From: Candidatus Opimibacter iunctus
GTDB lineage: Bacteria; Bacteroidota; Bacteroidia; Chitinophagales; Saprospiraceae
Assembly: GCA_016716665.1 (NCBI GenBank)
Contig: JADJVH010000002.1
Span: forward strand, 372,001 to 436,000
Reading direction: 5' to 3'
DNA: 64,000 nucleotides
In this document: in pieces, positions 1 to 9,126 of the stretch
Position numbering within the stretch: position 1 is the first letter of the stretch
Layout of the letters: the number at the start of each line of letters is the position of its first letter
Translations under genes and position numbers: made by a program
Notes under the pieces: model-generated
Seen by the model: only the letters and a program-made list of their open reading frames with translations
Told to the model about the DNA's origin: nothing
The model's database searches: none

Positions 1-711
1 GGTCTTTGATGCCGGTGCGGAAGTATCCCATATTCGATCGATAGCCTATCAGATGATCCCTCTGGCACCGGGTGATTACACAGTATCTGTACCGCTGGCC
101 TATTTTGATCCCGCTAGTAAAAAGTATGTGGCTATCCAGTCGGACACGATGACCATACATGTCACACAAGGCACTGGTGTCAGGCCTGATACACTCGCCA
201 ATGCCGATACCACTTCGCTGCCGCAACAATTGATGCCTGCCCGGACTATCTGGTTGAAAGATAAATTCTGGGCGTCCATCCCTCACCTTCTTCTCTTTGG
301 TATGTTTCTGTCCGGTGCCGGCCTTGGATTGGTCCAGGTGATCAGGCGCAGGCGGGAGAGCCTTATTCCTGAGCAGGAAAAGGTGCGTAGTGCCGCAGGA
401 CGGCATGCACTGCAACAACTTGATATGCTTCAACAAGAACTTCCAAATACACCAGGAAATATTTTCTTTAGCAAGGCTACAGAGATCTATTACAGGTTTC
501 TCATGGAACGATTTTCAATCCCTTCTTCCGAATTGATGAGGCTGGTGTATCAGCAGCACTCAATGCTCAGGTTGCAGACAAGACTGCAGTTGAAAGGGCC
601 AGTACTTTTTTCACCCAATGCCTGTCCGTGAGATACGGCGGCATTCCTGGAGGTTTCACCCCCGGGCAAATGCTGAAAGAGTGCCGTGATATCATCGGCC
701 TGCTTGGATAA
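1..711 (+). pseudogene. batD: BatD-like (oxygen-tolerance) protein, C-terminal part, frameshifted
   Basis: The reading frame is open at the left edge, so the gene starts outside the window. The visible part has an extracellular/periplasmic beta-rich stretch, one transmembrane helix at about 284-345 followed by arginines, then a cytoplasmic helical tail; this order matches the C-terminus of Bacteroidota BatD proteins, which act with the MoxR/BatA/BatB group. The frame breaks near 535: the first frame runs into a stop at 629-631, but reading one base back from 535 continues with DEAGVSAALN and a plausible tail ending GLLG and a TAA at 709-711. One missing base would restore a normal-length C-terminus. 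The family call rests on topology and tail character, so it is moderately sure; the frame break is directly visible. Confidence 0.6.
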
Positions 712-725
712 ATCAGAATGATGGT

Positions 726-777
726 AGGCAGGCCCAGGTAGAGCCAAGGCATGCCTTGGCTCTACCTGGGCCTGCCT
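726..777. repeat. Perfect 52-bp palindrome (26-bp arms, no loop)
   Basis: Bases 726-751 pair without mismatch with 752-777, centred on GGCATGCC. It lies between the batD-like stop and the next gene. There is no T-tract, so it is not a classical intrinsic terminator; it may still act as a transcript end or extrude as a cruciform. Confidence 0.85.
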
Positions 778-890
778 GGCCTACGCACAATCTGTTACAT
801 TTATCATATTCAGGTTTTTCTTCATATCATTGCTATTGCATTTCCCCCGCCGACAGCATTCATTCATCATCCATTTGACCTATTGCAGCA

Positions 891-2767
891 ATGGCTACTA
901 AAAAGCAGAAAACCAATACACCAAAGAAGACGGCGCAGAAACTCAAGCCGTGGCATTTCATCTTGCTGATCGCCATACCGCTCGTCGTGTTTGGCCGTTC
1001 CGTGTTTTTTGGTTTTGTCATGCATGATGATGACAAGATGATCACTGAGAATACGGTGATCAAGGAGGGCTTTAACCCTGCCATCGCATTTAAGACCGAT
1101 GCCTGGTTTATGGATGCACGGATCGAGCTCTACCGACCATGGCAGAGCATCACGTACATGATGGATTATGCCATCGGAAAAGAAAACCCAATGATCTACC
1201 ATATCCACAATCTCGTGGTATTCCTGGCTGGCGTCATGCTCCTCTTTGTATTGCTCCAGTATTATTTCAAGCCGATAGTGGCCTGGGCAGGTGCGGTGTT
1301 GTATAGTGTCAACCTCCTCACCCCACATGCAGCAGGATGGATAGCTGCGCGAGGTGACTTATATCTCATGCTGTTCGGAGCAGGGTTTTTAGTCCTGTTG
1401 ATGCGTTACCTGAAGACAAATTCGAAAGCAGCACTTGGTTGGCGGCACCTGTTTTCTTTATGGCGTTGTTGTCCAAGGAATCGGCTGTAGCGCTGCTGCC
1501 TATCGCATTAGTGATGATCTATGCGGAGAAGAAGAGAATGCCATCAGGGATCGAATGGGGTTGGATAGGGGCCAATGCTGTTTTACTTGCAGGATATATG
1601 GCCATGAGAAGCCCTGCCATCGCTGATGCAGGTAATCTATCTGCGTTAGCCTTCTTTAGGAATGTACGCTCATTGCCTGAGGAGTATTTTAAGATGATCG
1701 TGCCACTGGGTTTTAGTGTGATGCCGGGATATTCGACACTATGGTCCTTAGGTGGTTTATTACTTTTGGGAATACAAGGTTTCCTTGTCAATAAGTTTAA
1801 GCCCGAACCTAAAGTGATTTTTATTGGAGCTGCGATCTGGTTGCTACCGTTGCTTCCATCCATGGCCTACGAACCTTCTTTTGCAGGGGTTGCATACGAT
1901 TACCTCGATCACAGGGCCTGGTTTCCATTTATTGGATTGTGGATCATCATACTTGGTATAGCGGATAAGGCGAACCTTGCATCTAACCGAAATGCCGTTG
2001 CTGCGTTTGCCATAGTCCTCGCTTTATGGGCCGGCATCAGTGCATGGAGAGTAGGTACTTACAACGATTGGGAATCATATTATACCAATGCGATCACCAC
2101 TAATCCGGGATCAGGATTGGCTAATCTCAATTATGGTTCCTTGCTTAGAGATAAGGGTAGTTGGGAAGAAGCATTGCCATTTATTGAAAAGGGTGTTGCC
2201 CTGAGTCCGGATTATACGGATGCCCGGGTGAGGCTATCCGAAGCGTATTTCAAACTTGGAAAATATCCGGAGTCTGTCGAACAGGCGAATGCTGCTTTGG
2301 CTAAGGAACCAAACAATATCACTGCGCTTCAGTTCAGGGGAAGTGCGTTAGGCGCCAGTGGCCATGTAGCAGAGGCTGCAGAGGATTTTAAGAAAATACT
2401 TGAGGCTGATCCAACTAATATCCACGGGATGTTCAACCTGGGAGTGGCCTATAAGGAAGCCAACCAGTTGGACAAGGCGATAGAGATGTACTCCAGGGTT
2501 ATTCTGGCCCAGCCTGATTTCCCTAATGCGTATTATGAGCGCGGATTCTGTTACGGCAAGATGGGCCTGTTTCCCCAGGCAAATGCGGATATGGAGTTGT
2601 CCATCAAGTATCAGCCTGCGCATGGGGCATCTTATTTTTTCAGGGGCCGCACCCTGGAAGCACTGGGCAATATAGAAGCAGCCTGCGCCGACTGGAAGAG
2701 AGCGCTTGAGTTGGGGACCAAGGATGCCGAGCCTTTTATCTTCGAAAAGTGCCAGAATTATAAATGA
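891..2767 (+). pseudogene. Multi-span membrane protein with C-terminal TPR repeats, frameshifted
   Basis: The gene begins at ATG 891 with a lysine-rich cytoplasmic N-terminus and a first membrane helix, then further hydrophobic segments including an acidic-loop HDDD and a GWIAARGDLY stretch like those in membrane glycosyltransferases of the PMT/TMTC type. From about 2120 to 2740 there are around six TPR units (for example NLNYGSLLRDKGSWEEALP and FNLGVAYKEANQLDKAIEMY). The frame changes at about 1436: residues up to SKAAL are in one frame and WLAAPVFFMALLSKES onward in another, consistent with one lost base. Joined, the product would be about 625 residues, normal for TPR-containing O-mannosyl-transferase-like proteins. 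Function (glycosyl transfer at the outer face of the inner membrane) is inferred from architecture only. Confidence 0.65.
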
Positions 2768-2787
2768 ACACCTGATGGTGTTCATTT
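2762..2787 (+). terminator. Hairpin after the TPR membrane protein gene
   Basis: An 11-bp stem (2762-2772 with 2777-2787, AAATGAACACC and its complement) closes a TGAT loop. The left arm overlaps the stop codon of the upstream gene and the right arm ends in TTT. It separates this gene from asnS. Confidence 0.5.
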
Positions 2788-2827
2788 GCCTTGCCTATCT
2801 TCGCGGCTTATATTCAGGTACATAGAT

Positions 2828-4258
2828 ATGAAACAGTCGATCAAGGAAATACTGAAAACCAAGCCATTAGGGGAGGAAGTGACGATTTGTGGGTGGGTCC
2901 GGACGTTTAGGAGCAACCAGTTTGCCGCCATCAGTGATGGATCATGTATCCAGACCATCCAGGTGGTGGTAGACCATGAAAATACTGATCCGGCATTGCT
3001 CAAGAGGATCACCACAGGTTCGGCTGTTATCGCAAAGGGTACACTGCTTGCTTCTCAAGGCAAGGGTCAGGATGTTGAGGTAAAAGCAACCCATATCGAA
3101 GTGGTTGGTGATGCTGATCCCGAAAAGTATCCGCTGCAGCCCAAGAGGCATAGTATGGAGTTCCTGCGTGAGATTGCACATCTCCGTATCCGGACGAATA
3201 CATTTGGAGCCGTCATGCGGATCAGGCATTCGCTGGCCTACGCAATACATCACTTTTTTCACGAGCGTGGATTCTTCTACTTTCATAGCCCTGTGATCAC
3301 AGGTTCTGATGCGGAAGGTGCCGGTGAGATGTTCAGGGTCACAACACTTCCATTGGATCGGATTCCTTTCACTCCTGAGGGAAAGATCGATGTCAAGAAA
3401 GATTTCTTTCAAAAGGAGACCAACCTCACTGTATCAGGACAACTGGAGGCCGAACTCGCAGCGCTTGCACTGAGCAGGGTGTATACATTCGGTCCAACTT
3501 TCCGTGCTGAAAACAGCAATACTACGAGACACCTGGCTGAGTTCTGGATGATCGAACCTGAAGTAGCTTTCTTTGATCTCAAGGATGATATGGATCTCGC
3601 AGAAAGTATGCTGCAGTATGTCATATCATTTGCGCTCGAGCATTGTGCAGATGATATCCAGTTTCTAAAAGAAAGGCAGGAGCAGGAAGAACAATCGAAG
3701 CCACAGGCCGAGCGCAGTCCGATGGATCTGATCTCCAAACTCAGGTTTGTCGTTGAAAATAAATTTGAGCGACTGACGTATGGTGAGGCCATTGAGATCC
3801 TCAAGAATTCGACTCCAAATAAAAAAGGAAAATTCCAATATCCGATCGAAGGGTGGGGAACTGACCTGCAATCTGAGCATGAGCGTTATCTCGTAGAGAA
3901 ACATTTCCAGAAGCCGGTCATCCTGACCAACTACCCGAAAGAAATCAAGGCGTTCTATATGCGTGTAGATGAAGGAGAGAAGACAGTATCCGCGATGGAT
4001 ATCCTCTTCCCTGCCATCGGAGAGATTGTCGGTGGATCACAACGGGAGGAGCGCCTGGATGTGCTGATGCGCCGTATGGAAGAGATGCATGTGCCAGCGG
4101 AAGAAATGGAGTGGTATCTCGATACCCGTAGATTCGGTACATGCCCTCATGCGGGCTTTGGGCTTGGGTTTGAGCGTCTTGTCTTGTTTGTGACAGGGAT
4201 GTCCAATATACGTGATGTCATTCCATTCCCCCGGACTCCGGGAAATGCAGAATTCTGA
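2828..4258 (+). CDS. asnS: Asparagine--tRNA ligase (AsnRS)
   Basis: Class II aminoacyl-tRNA synthetase that charges tRNA(Asn). The 476-residue product starts at ATG 2828 (MKQSIKEIL); a longer in-frame extension from an upstream TTG would add non-conserved residues and is rejected. The N-terminal OB-fold anticodon-binding domain carries CGWVRTFRSNQFAAISDGS; the catalytic domain shows the AsnRS signature QLEAELAALAL, motif 2 (FRAENSNTTRHLAEFWMIEP) and motif 3 (GFGLGFERLVLFVTGMSNIR). An insertion containing the PFTPEGKIDVKKDFF stretch between GAGEMFRV and the signature is usual for bacterial AsnRS. It is a free-standing gene between a hairpin and a convergent toxin-antitoxin operon. Confidence 0.97.
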   Translation: MKQSIKEILKTKPLGEEVTICGWVRTFRSNQFAAISDGSCIQTIQVVVDHENTDPALLKRITTGSAVIAKGTLLASQGKGQDVEVKATHIEVVGDADPEKYPLQPKRHSMEFLREIAHLRIRTNTFGAVMRIRHSLAYAIHHFFHERGFFYFHSPVITGSDAEGAGEMFRVTTLPLDRIPFTPEGKIDVKKDFFQKETNLTVSGQLEAELAALALSRVYTFGPTFRAENSNTTRHLAEFWMIEPEVAFFDLKDDMDLAESMLQYVISFALEHCADDIQFLKERQEQEEQSKPQAERSPMDLISKLRFVVENKFERLTYGEAIEILKNSTPNKKGKFQYPIEGWGTDLQSEHERYLVEKHFQKPVILTNYPKEIKAFYMRVDEGEKTVSAMDILFPAIGEIVGGSQREERLDVLMRRMEEMHVPAEEMEWYLDTRRFGTCPHAGFGLGFERLVLFVTGMSNIRDVIPFPRTPGNAEF

Positions 4259-4261
4259 TGT

Positions 4262-4317
4262 GTAAGAGAGTAAGACAGTGAGACGGTAAGAGGTGTGGGA
4301 GTGAATGTGGGAGTGAC
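4262..4317. repeat. Degenerate 8-bp tandem tract (GTAAGACA-like)
   Basis: A purine-rich tract of imperfect GTAAGAGA/GTAAGACA/GTGAGACG units between asnS and the antitoxin gene. The same unit recurs at 58227-58254 and 58326-58360 and, in complement, at 14346-14390 and 16083-16115. Confidence 0.6.
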
Positions 4318-4332
4318 TTCTAAATCACAGTC

Positions 4333-4635
4333 TTATACCTTTATCGAGATATTTACCTTGCCTCCGAGGCCGACTTCGACAATTTCGAAGAGGGTTTTCA
4401 GGGTGATATTGCCACCATCATTTTCAACCCTGGCGATGTAGGAGCGGTTTTTTTCAATGATTTGACCTAACTCCGCCTGTGTCAGGTTTTTTGATTCCCT
4501 GGCTTTTTTCAACATCAGACCGATTTTGAATGTGTTGAATTCGCGCTCGAGATCATCTCGCCTGGCTGTACCTTTTTTTCCGTATACCTCATCTTTGAGA
4601 TCGGTCCATTGGTTGACTTTATGGTTTATCTTCAT
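4333..4635 (-). CDS. higA: HigA-type antitoxin, XRE-family helix-turn-helix
   Basis: A 100-residue protein with an XRE/Cro-type helix-turn-helix from about residue 36 to 90 (LKKARESKNLTQAELGQII, then SYIARVENDGGNITLKTLF). Antitoxins of this kind bind the cognate toxin and repress their own promoter. The gene lies downstream of the toxin gene and overlaps it by 17 nt; toxin-first order is the hallmark of higBA-type loci, opposite to most other type II pairs. The N-terminal 35 residues (KVNQWTDLKDEVYGKKGTAR) form a family-typical arm. Likely co-transcribed from the promoter upstream of the toxin. Confidence 0.85.
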   Translation of the reverse strand: MKINHKVNQWTDLKDEVYGKKGTARRDDLEREFNTFKIGLMLKKARESKNLTQAELGQIIEKNRSYIARVENDGGNITLKTLFEIVEVGLGGKVNISIKV

Positions 4636-4960
4636 AGTATTGGCGCATTAACTTGATTGCTCTTTTTATTTCCTTTTTTGGTGTTTGCTGGGTTTTTTTC
4701 TGAAAACCATTCAATAAGATGACAAGTCTTGCATCATCAAAGAAGCAAAACACCCTCCAGATATTTGAGCCAAGCTGAATTCGTGCCTCATATAGTCCGT
4801 CAGTCCCAGCAAGGTGTTTTAAATATTGTTTTGGGATTCTCTCGATCGTCTCGATAGCCTCAAGCACTTTAAATATTTTGTTCTGAACTTTTTCAGATTG
4901 AGAAAACAAGAAGTTCCTAAAGTCAGGCCCGTAATAAACGATCTCCCTAATTTTATTCAT
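4619..4960 (-). CDS. higB: HigB/Gp49-type toxin of a type II toxin-antitoxin system
   Basis: A 113-residue basic protein of the phage-derived Gp49-like/HigB family within the RelE/ParE superfamily, expected to act as a ribosome-dependent or related mRNA interferase. Visible family features are YLKHLAGTDGLYEARIQLG, then NIWRVFCFFDDARLVILLNGF and the lysine-rich C-terminal helix KKTQQTPKKEIKRAIKLM. Length matches the family. It is the first gene of the pair, starting at ATG 4960 only 14 nt from a good Bacteroidota promoter -7 box, and its end overlaps the antitoxin gene. Target and activity are inferred from the family. Confidence 0.85.
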   Translation of the reverse strand: MNKIREIVYYGPDFRNFLFSQSEKVQNKIFKVLEAIETIERIPKQYLKHLAGTDGLYEARIQLGSNIWRVFCFFDDARLVILLNGFQKKTQQTPKKEIKRAIKLMRQYYEDKP

Positions 4961-4974
4961 TTCCGTCTGCTTTG

Positions 4975-5008
4975 CAAAGGTAACTTAAAAGTTACATTCA
5001 TGTCCAAA
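4975..5008 (-). promoter_or_regulatory. higBA promoter with embedded palindromic operator
   Basis: On the minus strand a -7 box TACCTTTG (complement of 4975-4982) follows a -33 TTTG (complement of 5005-5008) by 22 nt, the Bacteroidota sigma pattern. A 7-bp inverted repeat GTAACTT-AA-AAGTTAC (4980-4995) overlaps the -7 box. Its position suits an operator for autoregulation by the antitoxin. Binding is inferred. Confidence 0.65.
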
Positions 5009-5134
5009 TAAATAGTTTCCTATCTAAGTGTATTAAGCAGGGTGAATTATTACCTGGACGGGAAAATATTTGAAGGTTTGGGCAAAAAATTGTTTGTTGG
5101 TAAAGCTCCAGTCCTTTGAAAAAAACCTAGGCAC

Positions 5135-5680
5135 TTATTTCCACTTCCAATTCAGTTGCTCTTCGTAGGGGATCCCGAGGCGGTCAGCGAGCTGATGGAG
5201 CAGGGAATTCAGGTCACTGGTTGCATCGAGATATTGCTTTGGGATGAGGATGCCCTGTCCGCTCTTGAGGGAGATGGAATAGAGTGTGCCTGTCTCATAG
5301 ATCGCTTCTACCTCTTCCATTGGGACGACACTTTCGTTGTCGCCGTCTTTCATGTCGATCTGCTTTTCGCTAAATGTCAGCGTGGTCTTTTTCTCACCGC
5401 GCGTCTTGAATTGGTCTTCTACAAATGCCTTGATGTGCTTGACATATTGATTGCGCTCCATGGAGGCATAGATAAAATAGAGTGGAAGGCATACCAGGAA
5501 GAACACCGCACCGATGACTACTCCGCTGCGCTCCCAGATAAAGAGGCCTGTAGCCATATAGATCAGCATCAGGAAGATCTTGCCCTGGGCTCTGCGCTTC
5601 ATGACCCTCTTGGATTTTGAAGTGGCAAATAACTGGTGGTTGAGGATATCCTCCTGCGTTAGGGTAAATTCGATTTTCAT
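5135..5680 (-). CDS. YcxB-like membrane protein
   Basis: A 181-residue protein that fits the YcxB family: an N-terminal FTLTQEDILNHQLFATSKSKR segment, two adjacent membrane helices at about residues 35-72 (FLMLIYMATGLFIWERSG then VVIGAVFFLVCLPLYFIYA), and a C-terminal beta-rich domain with VEAIYETGTLYSISLKSGQG and ILIPKQYL. Members have no established biochemical role; the C-terminal part resembles PH-like/membrane-associated domains. It is a single gene with about 170 nt upstream of it before the toxin gene and 77 nt separating its start from the channel gene, which is also on the minus strand. The family assignment is good; function is unknown. Confidence 0.7.
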   Translation of the reverse strand: MKIEFTLTQEDILNHQLFATSKSKRVMKRRAQGKIFLMLIYMATGLFIWERSGVVIGAVFFLVCLPLYFIYASMERNQYVKHIKAFVEDQFKTRGEKKTTLTFSEKQIDMKDGDNESVVPMEEVEAIYETGTLYSISLKSGQGILIPKQYLDATSDLNSLLHQLADRLGIPYEEQLNWKWK

Positions 5681-5757
5681 ACGGCGAAAGTAAGGAAGAA
5701 TAGAAGATGTCTGTAAAATTGACTTGCTACCGGATCGCCTGGTGAACCGGGCGTGGT

Positions 5758-6471
5758 TTAGTCTTCTTTGGTAAACTGTCCGAAATAGCCTTTGCTCTCG
5801 ACCTTGCCGGTAAAGAAGTTGAGGAAAAGGGCTACGAAGATGATAAACAGGGTGGATTGGAAACTCACCAGGAATTTGCCAAGCGGGGTGATTGGATGAA
5901 AGTCGCCAAAGCCAATTGTCGCTGAAGTGATAAAACTGAAATACACAGGGTCAAACCAATGGGTAAATGGCGCATTCATAAAATCACCATGGGCATAGAT
6001 CACCCCAAAGTCAAAGATGATTTCCATGTAATTGATAAACAGTAACAGCATGGAACGCCGGTATGAACGCGGTCGTGCAATCACATCGGATGCAAAGATC
6101 AGGGTAGGTACATACAGCATGGTTTCTACCATAAACCATATCAGGATAATAAACAGCAGGTGATTTTGCTGGAGGCCATTGACAAGGATGATCAATGGAA
6201 AGGCAAGTTTGATCAGGACATACACATCCACAGCAAGATCCTGGTACCTGTGCCGCTTTTTGCTGAAGAGTTCCTTGATGTATAGTCCAGGAAAGAAGAA
6301 CTGAGATACTGCCAGAAACAACCTGAGCATTTTTTCAATACCTACATCATTGTCATGCTCGTTGTTCCAGATAGATTTGATATTGTATAACCGCTTGTCC
6401 AGCGCTCCTTTGGTTGGTGTAGGTTCCGTCTCCGGACGGCCGAGGAAAAGTTTTTCAGGATGTATATTCAT
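5758..6471 (-). CDS. Two-pore-domain-like potassium channel protein
   Basis: A 237-residue integral membrane protein. The C-terminal ion-channel module has a pore helix and the selectivity filter TIGFGDF (a variant of TVGYGD) followed by a final helix (LVSFQSTLFIIFVALFLNFF). Before it are several hydrophobic helices (about residues 45-175), so the protein is not a bare two-helix KcsA-like channel but has extra N-terminal helices without an obvious voltage-sensor arginine ladder. The first 35 residues are soluble. It likely conducts K+ across the inner membrane. No regulatory RCK/TrkA domain is fused. Confidence 0.8.
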   Translation of the reverse strand: MNIHPEKLFLGRPETEPTPTKGALDKRLYNIKSIWNNEHDNDVGIEKMLRLFLAVSQFFFPGLYIKELFSKKRHRYQDLAVDVYVLIKLAFPLIILVNGLQQNHLLFIILIWFMVETMLYVPTLIFASDVIARPRSYRRSMLLLFINYMEIIFDFGVIYAHGDFMNAPFTHWFDPVYFSFITSATIGFGDFHPITPLGKFLVSFQSTLFIIFVALFLNFFTGKVESKGYFGQFTKED

Positions 6472-6629
6472 GGCTTAAGGAGATCGACGAGGAGGAGTGC
6501 CATTTGCATGCCAGAGATTTTACTTGAACACCTTACAAAGATAGGGACAATGTCCCCAATGGTTGACGAAATGCAGGTCACATTGAAAGATTATGGCCTG
6601 GCCATCCCGGGCTTTTCATCATGGAGGTT

Positions 6630-7208
6630 TTACTCCTGATTAGGATGGTTCTTTTTGATCCATTCTGTGATCGGGAGGTCATCGATGATCACATCTTTCA
6701 CCATGGCTTCACCATTCCTGACCATGACCAGTGCATACGCCACCTGGTTGGTATCCCTTGCCGCTTCATTATAGGCCTGCTCAGCGAGTGGCGCTTTGGT
6801 CTCTTCCATATAGAACCGGTCAAATGGGTATCGCACAAAGACTGTTGTCATACTATCCTCCTGCACATAATCAATGTCGACATTGATATAATTATCCTGC
6901 CCTTTGATCTCCACTTTTGATAAGCCCTGTATCCTGGCGAAACCAGCAGAATCTGTCTCCAGTATGGCATAAGCCTGATCACCCATGCTCCATTCATATG
7001 CACTGTCTACAACCAGGGTATTGGCGTTGAAAAAGAGGGTGATATACTTACCTCGAAATGGATCATTTGGATCTACCGGTGCAGTCTTAAACTTATAGAC
7101 GGTGCCATCGGTAAGTACTTTTTCCGATTGATAGATCATAGAGCCAGGTATGTACCATTGTGCCAGGACCATGAGAATAAATGCAGGTACGAGGATTGTC
7201 TTATTCAT
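6630..7208 (-). CDS. GDYXXLXY-domain protein
   Basis: A 192-residue protein with an N-terminal hydrophobic segment (TILVPAFILMVLAQWYIPG) that anchors or exports it, followed by a GDYXXLXY-type domain; the name motif appears here as RGKYITLFF after the conserved DPNDPF. A second conserved region, YPFDRFYMEETKAPLAEQAY, is typical of the family. These proteins are regularly encoded next to DUF2157 membrane proteins, as here (the DUF2157 gene lies 69 nt upstream on the same strand). Function is unknown; an envelope role is likely from topology and partnership. Confidence 0.8.
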   Translation of the reverse strand: MNKTILVPAFILMVLAQWYIPGSMIYQSEKVLTDGTVYKFKTAPVDPNDPFRGKYITLFFNANTLVVDSAYEWSMGDQAYAILETDSAGFARIQGLSKVEIKGQDNYINVDIDYVQEDSMTTVFVRYPFDRFYMEETKAPLAEQAYNEAARDTNQVAYALVMVRNGEAMVKDVIIDDLPITEWIKKNHPNQE

Positions 7209-7277
7209 AATATCAGGAGCCTGAAGTGATTTGATTGAAACAATATGCTTTATACTGTTGATGATTCTATATTATTC

Positions 7278-8576
7278 TCAGCCTTCGCTTTTTACCGTCA
7301 CAGTACGTTTCTTCTTCGACATCCAGTAGTTGGCAAAGAAAAATCCAAAACCCACGCCGACAAAGAGCAATCCGCGGAGGATGAAGCTAAGGTCTGTGTC
7401 AAAAAACCTGCAGATAACAAGTGCAGTGACGATGAGCAGGCCATAGTTGAGAATACCAAAATGATAGTTGCGTGCACCTTCCCGGATCGTGAGTATACCT
7501 ACTGCGAGTGTGAGGACGTTGATCAGTAAAGTCACCAGGGGAGAGGACAAGCCCACCAGGAATATACCGATAAAGAGAATGAAGATATACTCTGCGGGCT
7601 TGATGGTGAGTGGCTTTTCATTTATCTTTTCGTAGGCAAGCAAGGCCGCTGCGGCCAGTGTCAGCAAGAGGGAAACAATAAATTCCGGAGAGGTCATCCA
7701 TTGTTCTGTTGAAAAATCCTTAATTCTGAGATCTTCCCAAAACCAATCGAAACTCAGGAACAGCAACAAGGCAACTGTTCCTAACGATCCCAGGACCAGG
7801 TACCCGTTGTTCCTTATTTTCTGATCACGAAGTATACGGGTATTACCGATCAGGTAGAGCAATCCGAAAAAGCTCATGTATGCGATAAACATCATCTCCT
7901 CAATGTCTGTAGCTATGGTGCCCAACACGATGATGACGGACAGTGGAATAAACCAATTGTGGAAAGTGAAGAAATTGCTACCACTGTGTCGCTTGTAGAG
8001 AAAATAATAATGCGGCAAGGCGAGCAGCAGCAGCCCCCAGTATACATACGATTCATGGGCGTCATGTCCCCAGTATCCGGTCTCGCAGGCATACCATGTG
8101 ATCCCGATGATGTAAAGCAGAGAAGCAGTAGATGAGCGCATCACGTATATGATGGGCAAGGTCAGGATAGCCCACGTCAGCAGGAATGAATCCAGACTCC
8201 CAGAGATATTGTATATCTGACTGATGAGGGCAATGCATGCGCCTATCGCGAGGACAAGGAAGGTGGATCCGGCTTCACGCCAGACTGTGCTTTCTCTTTG
8301 CTTCCAGAGGGCGTATGCGCAGATAGCCTGCCCTGCGAGCATTGGGAGGAAGGCAAAAACTGTCTTGACTACTCTGGAGAGTTGGTCCCAATTGTGCGCC
8401 AGGATCAATACAATGCCCAATCCAACGAGCAATGATCCTAGGATGCCAAACACAATCACCATCTTATTCTGGGGAGGGCCTGCTTTCTCCTGGTAATACT
8501 GCTCGATTTTTTCGGCCGTATCCTGGTTGATGATCCCCGCAGTGAGGAGTTCAGTAAGGTCTTTGCGTAACTTCAT
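7278..8576 (-). CDS. DUF2157 polytopic membrane protein
   Basis: A 432-residue protein starting with a soluble helical segment (MKLRKDLTELLTAGIINQDTA...) and continuing as about twelve hydrophobic helices; the first ones (MVIVFGILGSLLVGLGIVLI, then LSRVVKTVFAFLPMLAG) match DUF2157. The basic tail MSKKKRTVTVKSEG is cytoplasmic. It forms an operon with the GDYXXLXY gene downstream. No catalytic residues are recognisable; transport or envelope sensing are guesses. The start ATG at 8576 is supported by the conserved N-terminal helical segment. Confidence 0.8.
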   Translation of the reverse strand: MKLRKDLTELLTAGIINQDTAEKIEQYYQEKAGPPQNKMVIVFGILGSLLVGLGIVLILAHNWDQLSRVVKTVFAFLPMLAGQAICAYALWKQRESTVWREAGSTFLVLAIGACIALISQIYNISGSLDSFLLTWAILTLPIIYVMRSSTASLLYIIGITWYACETGYWGHDAHESYVYWGLLLLALPHYYFLYKRHSGSNFFTFHNWFIPLSVIIVLGTIATDIEEMMFIAYMSFFGLLYLIGNTRILRDQKIRNNGYLVLGSLGTVALLLFLSFDWFWEDLRIKDFSTEQWMTSPEFIVSLLLTLAAAALLAYEKINEKPLTIKPAEYIFILFIGIFLVGLSSPLVTLLINVLTLAVGILTIREGARNYHFGILNYGLLIVTALVICRFFDTDLSFILRGLLFVGVGFGFFFANYWMSKKKRTVTVKSEG

Positions 8577-8652
8577 AAGGGAGTGAGATCTTCTCTAAAG
8601 GTAGCATACAATAAAGATATTTGCTCCTTGCTACTTGCCCCTTGCTCCTTGC

Positions 8653-9126
8653 TTACGCAAGTCTGCGATCGATATCCCTTTTGACATCGCGCTCCTTGAT
8701 GGTATTGCGCTTGTCAAACTCCTTCTTGCCCTGGGCGAGCCAGATCTCGCATTTGGCATGCCCGCGTTCTGAAAAGTAAATACGGTAGGGGACGATGGTC
8801 AGCCCTTTTTCCTCCACGCGACGGGCGAGCTTCTTCAGTTCGGATTTATTGAGCAGCAGCTTCCTGGTCCCCTTAGCTTCATGCTGGGTCATGCTGGCAT
8901 GCTCATATTCATTGATATGGAGATTCTTGAGGTAGAGCTCACCATGTTCAAAGACACACCAGGCATCACTCATATTGGCTTGTCCAAGGCGCAGGGACTT
9001 GACTTCAGTACCTTTCAGCACCAGCCCGGCTTCATACTTACTGATGAGCTGGTATTCATGACGTGCCTTACGGTTGAGGATTTCCAATGGTGTTATTTTG
9101 AACAAAGGTAATGGGGACTTAGCCAA
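8653..9126 (-). CDS. smpB: SsrA-binding protein SmpB
   Basis: Partner of tmRNA in trans-translation: it binds the tRNA-like part of SsrA and brings it to stalled ribosomes. The 157-residue product has the family core (NRKARHEYQLISKYEAGLVL, KGTEVKSLRLGQANMSDAW) and the basic C-terminal tail (GKKEFDKRNTIKERDVKRD) that enters the mRNA channel. Usual bacterial length is about 150-160. The start is a TTG at 9126 (MAKSPLPLF); no in-frame ATG lies upstream near it, so the start is probable rather than certain. Transcribed alone on the minus strand. Confidence 0.95.
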   Translation of the reverse strand: MAKSPLPLFKITPLEILNRKARHEYQLISKYEAGLVLKGTEVKSLRLGQANMSDAWCVFEHGELYLKNLHINEYEHASMTQHEAKGTRKLLLNKSELKKLARRVEEKGLTIVPYRIYFSERGHAKCEIWLAQGKKEFDKRNTIKERDVKRDIDRRLA

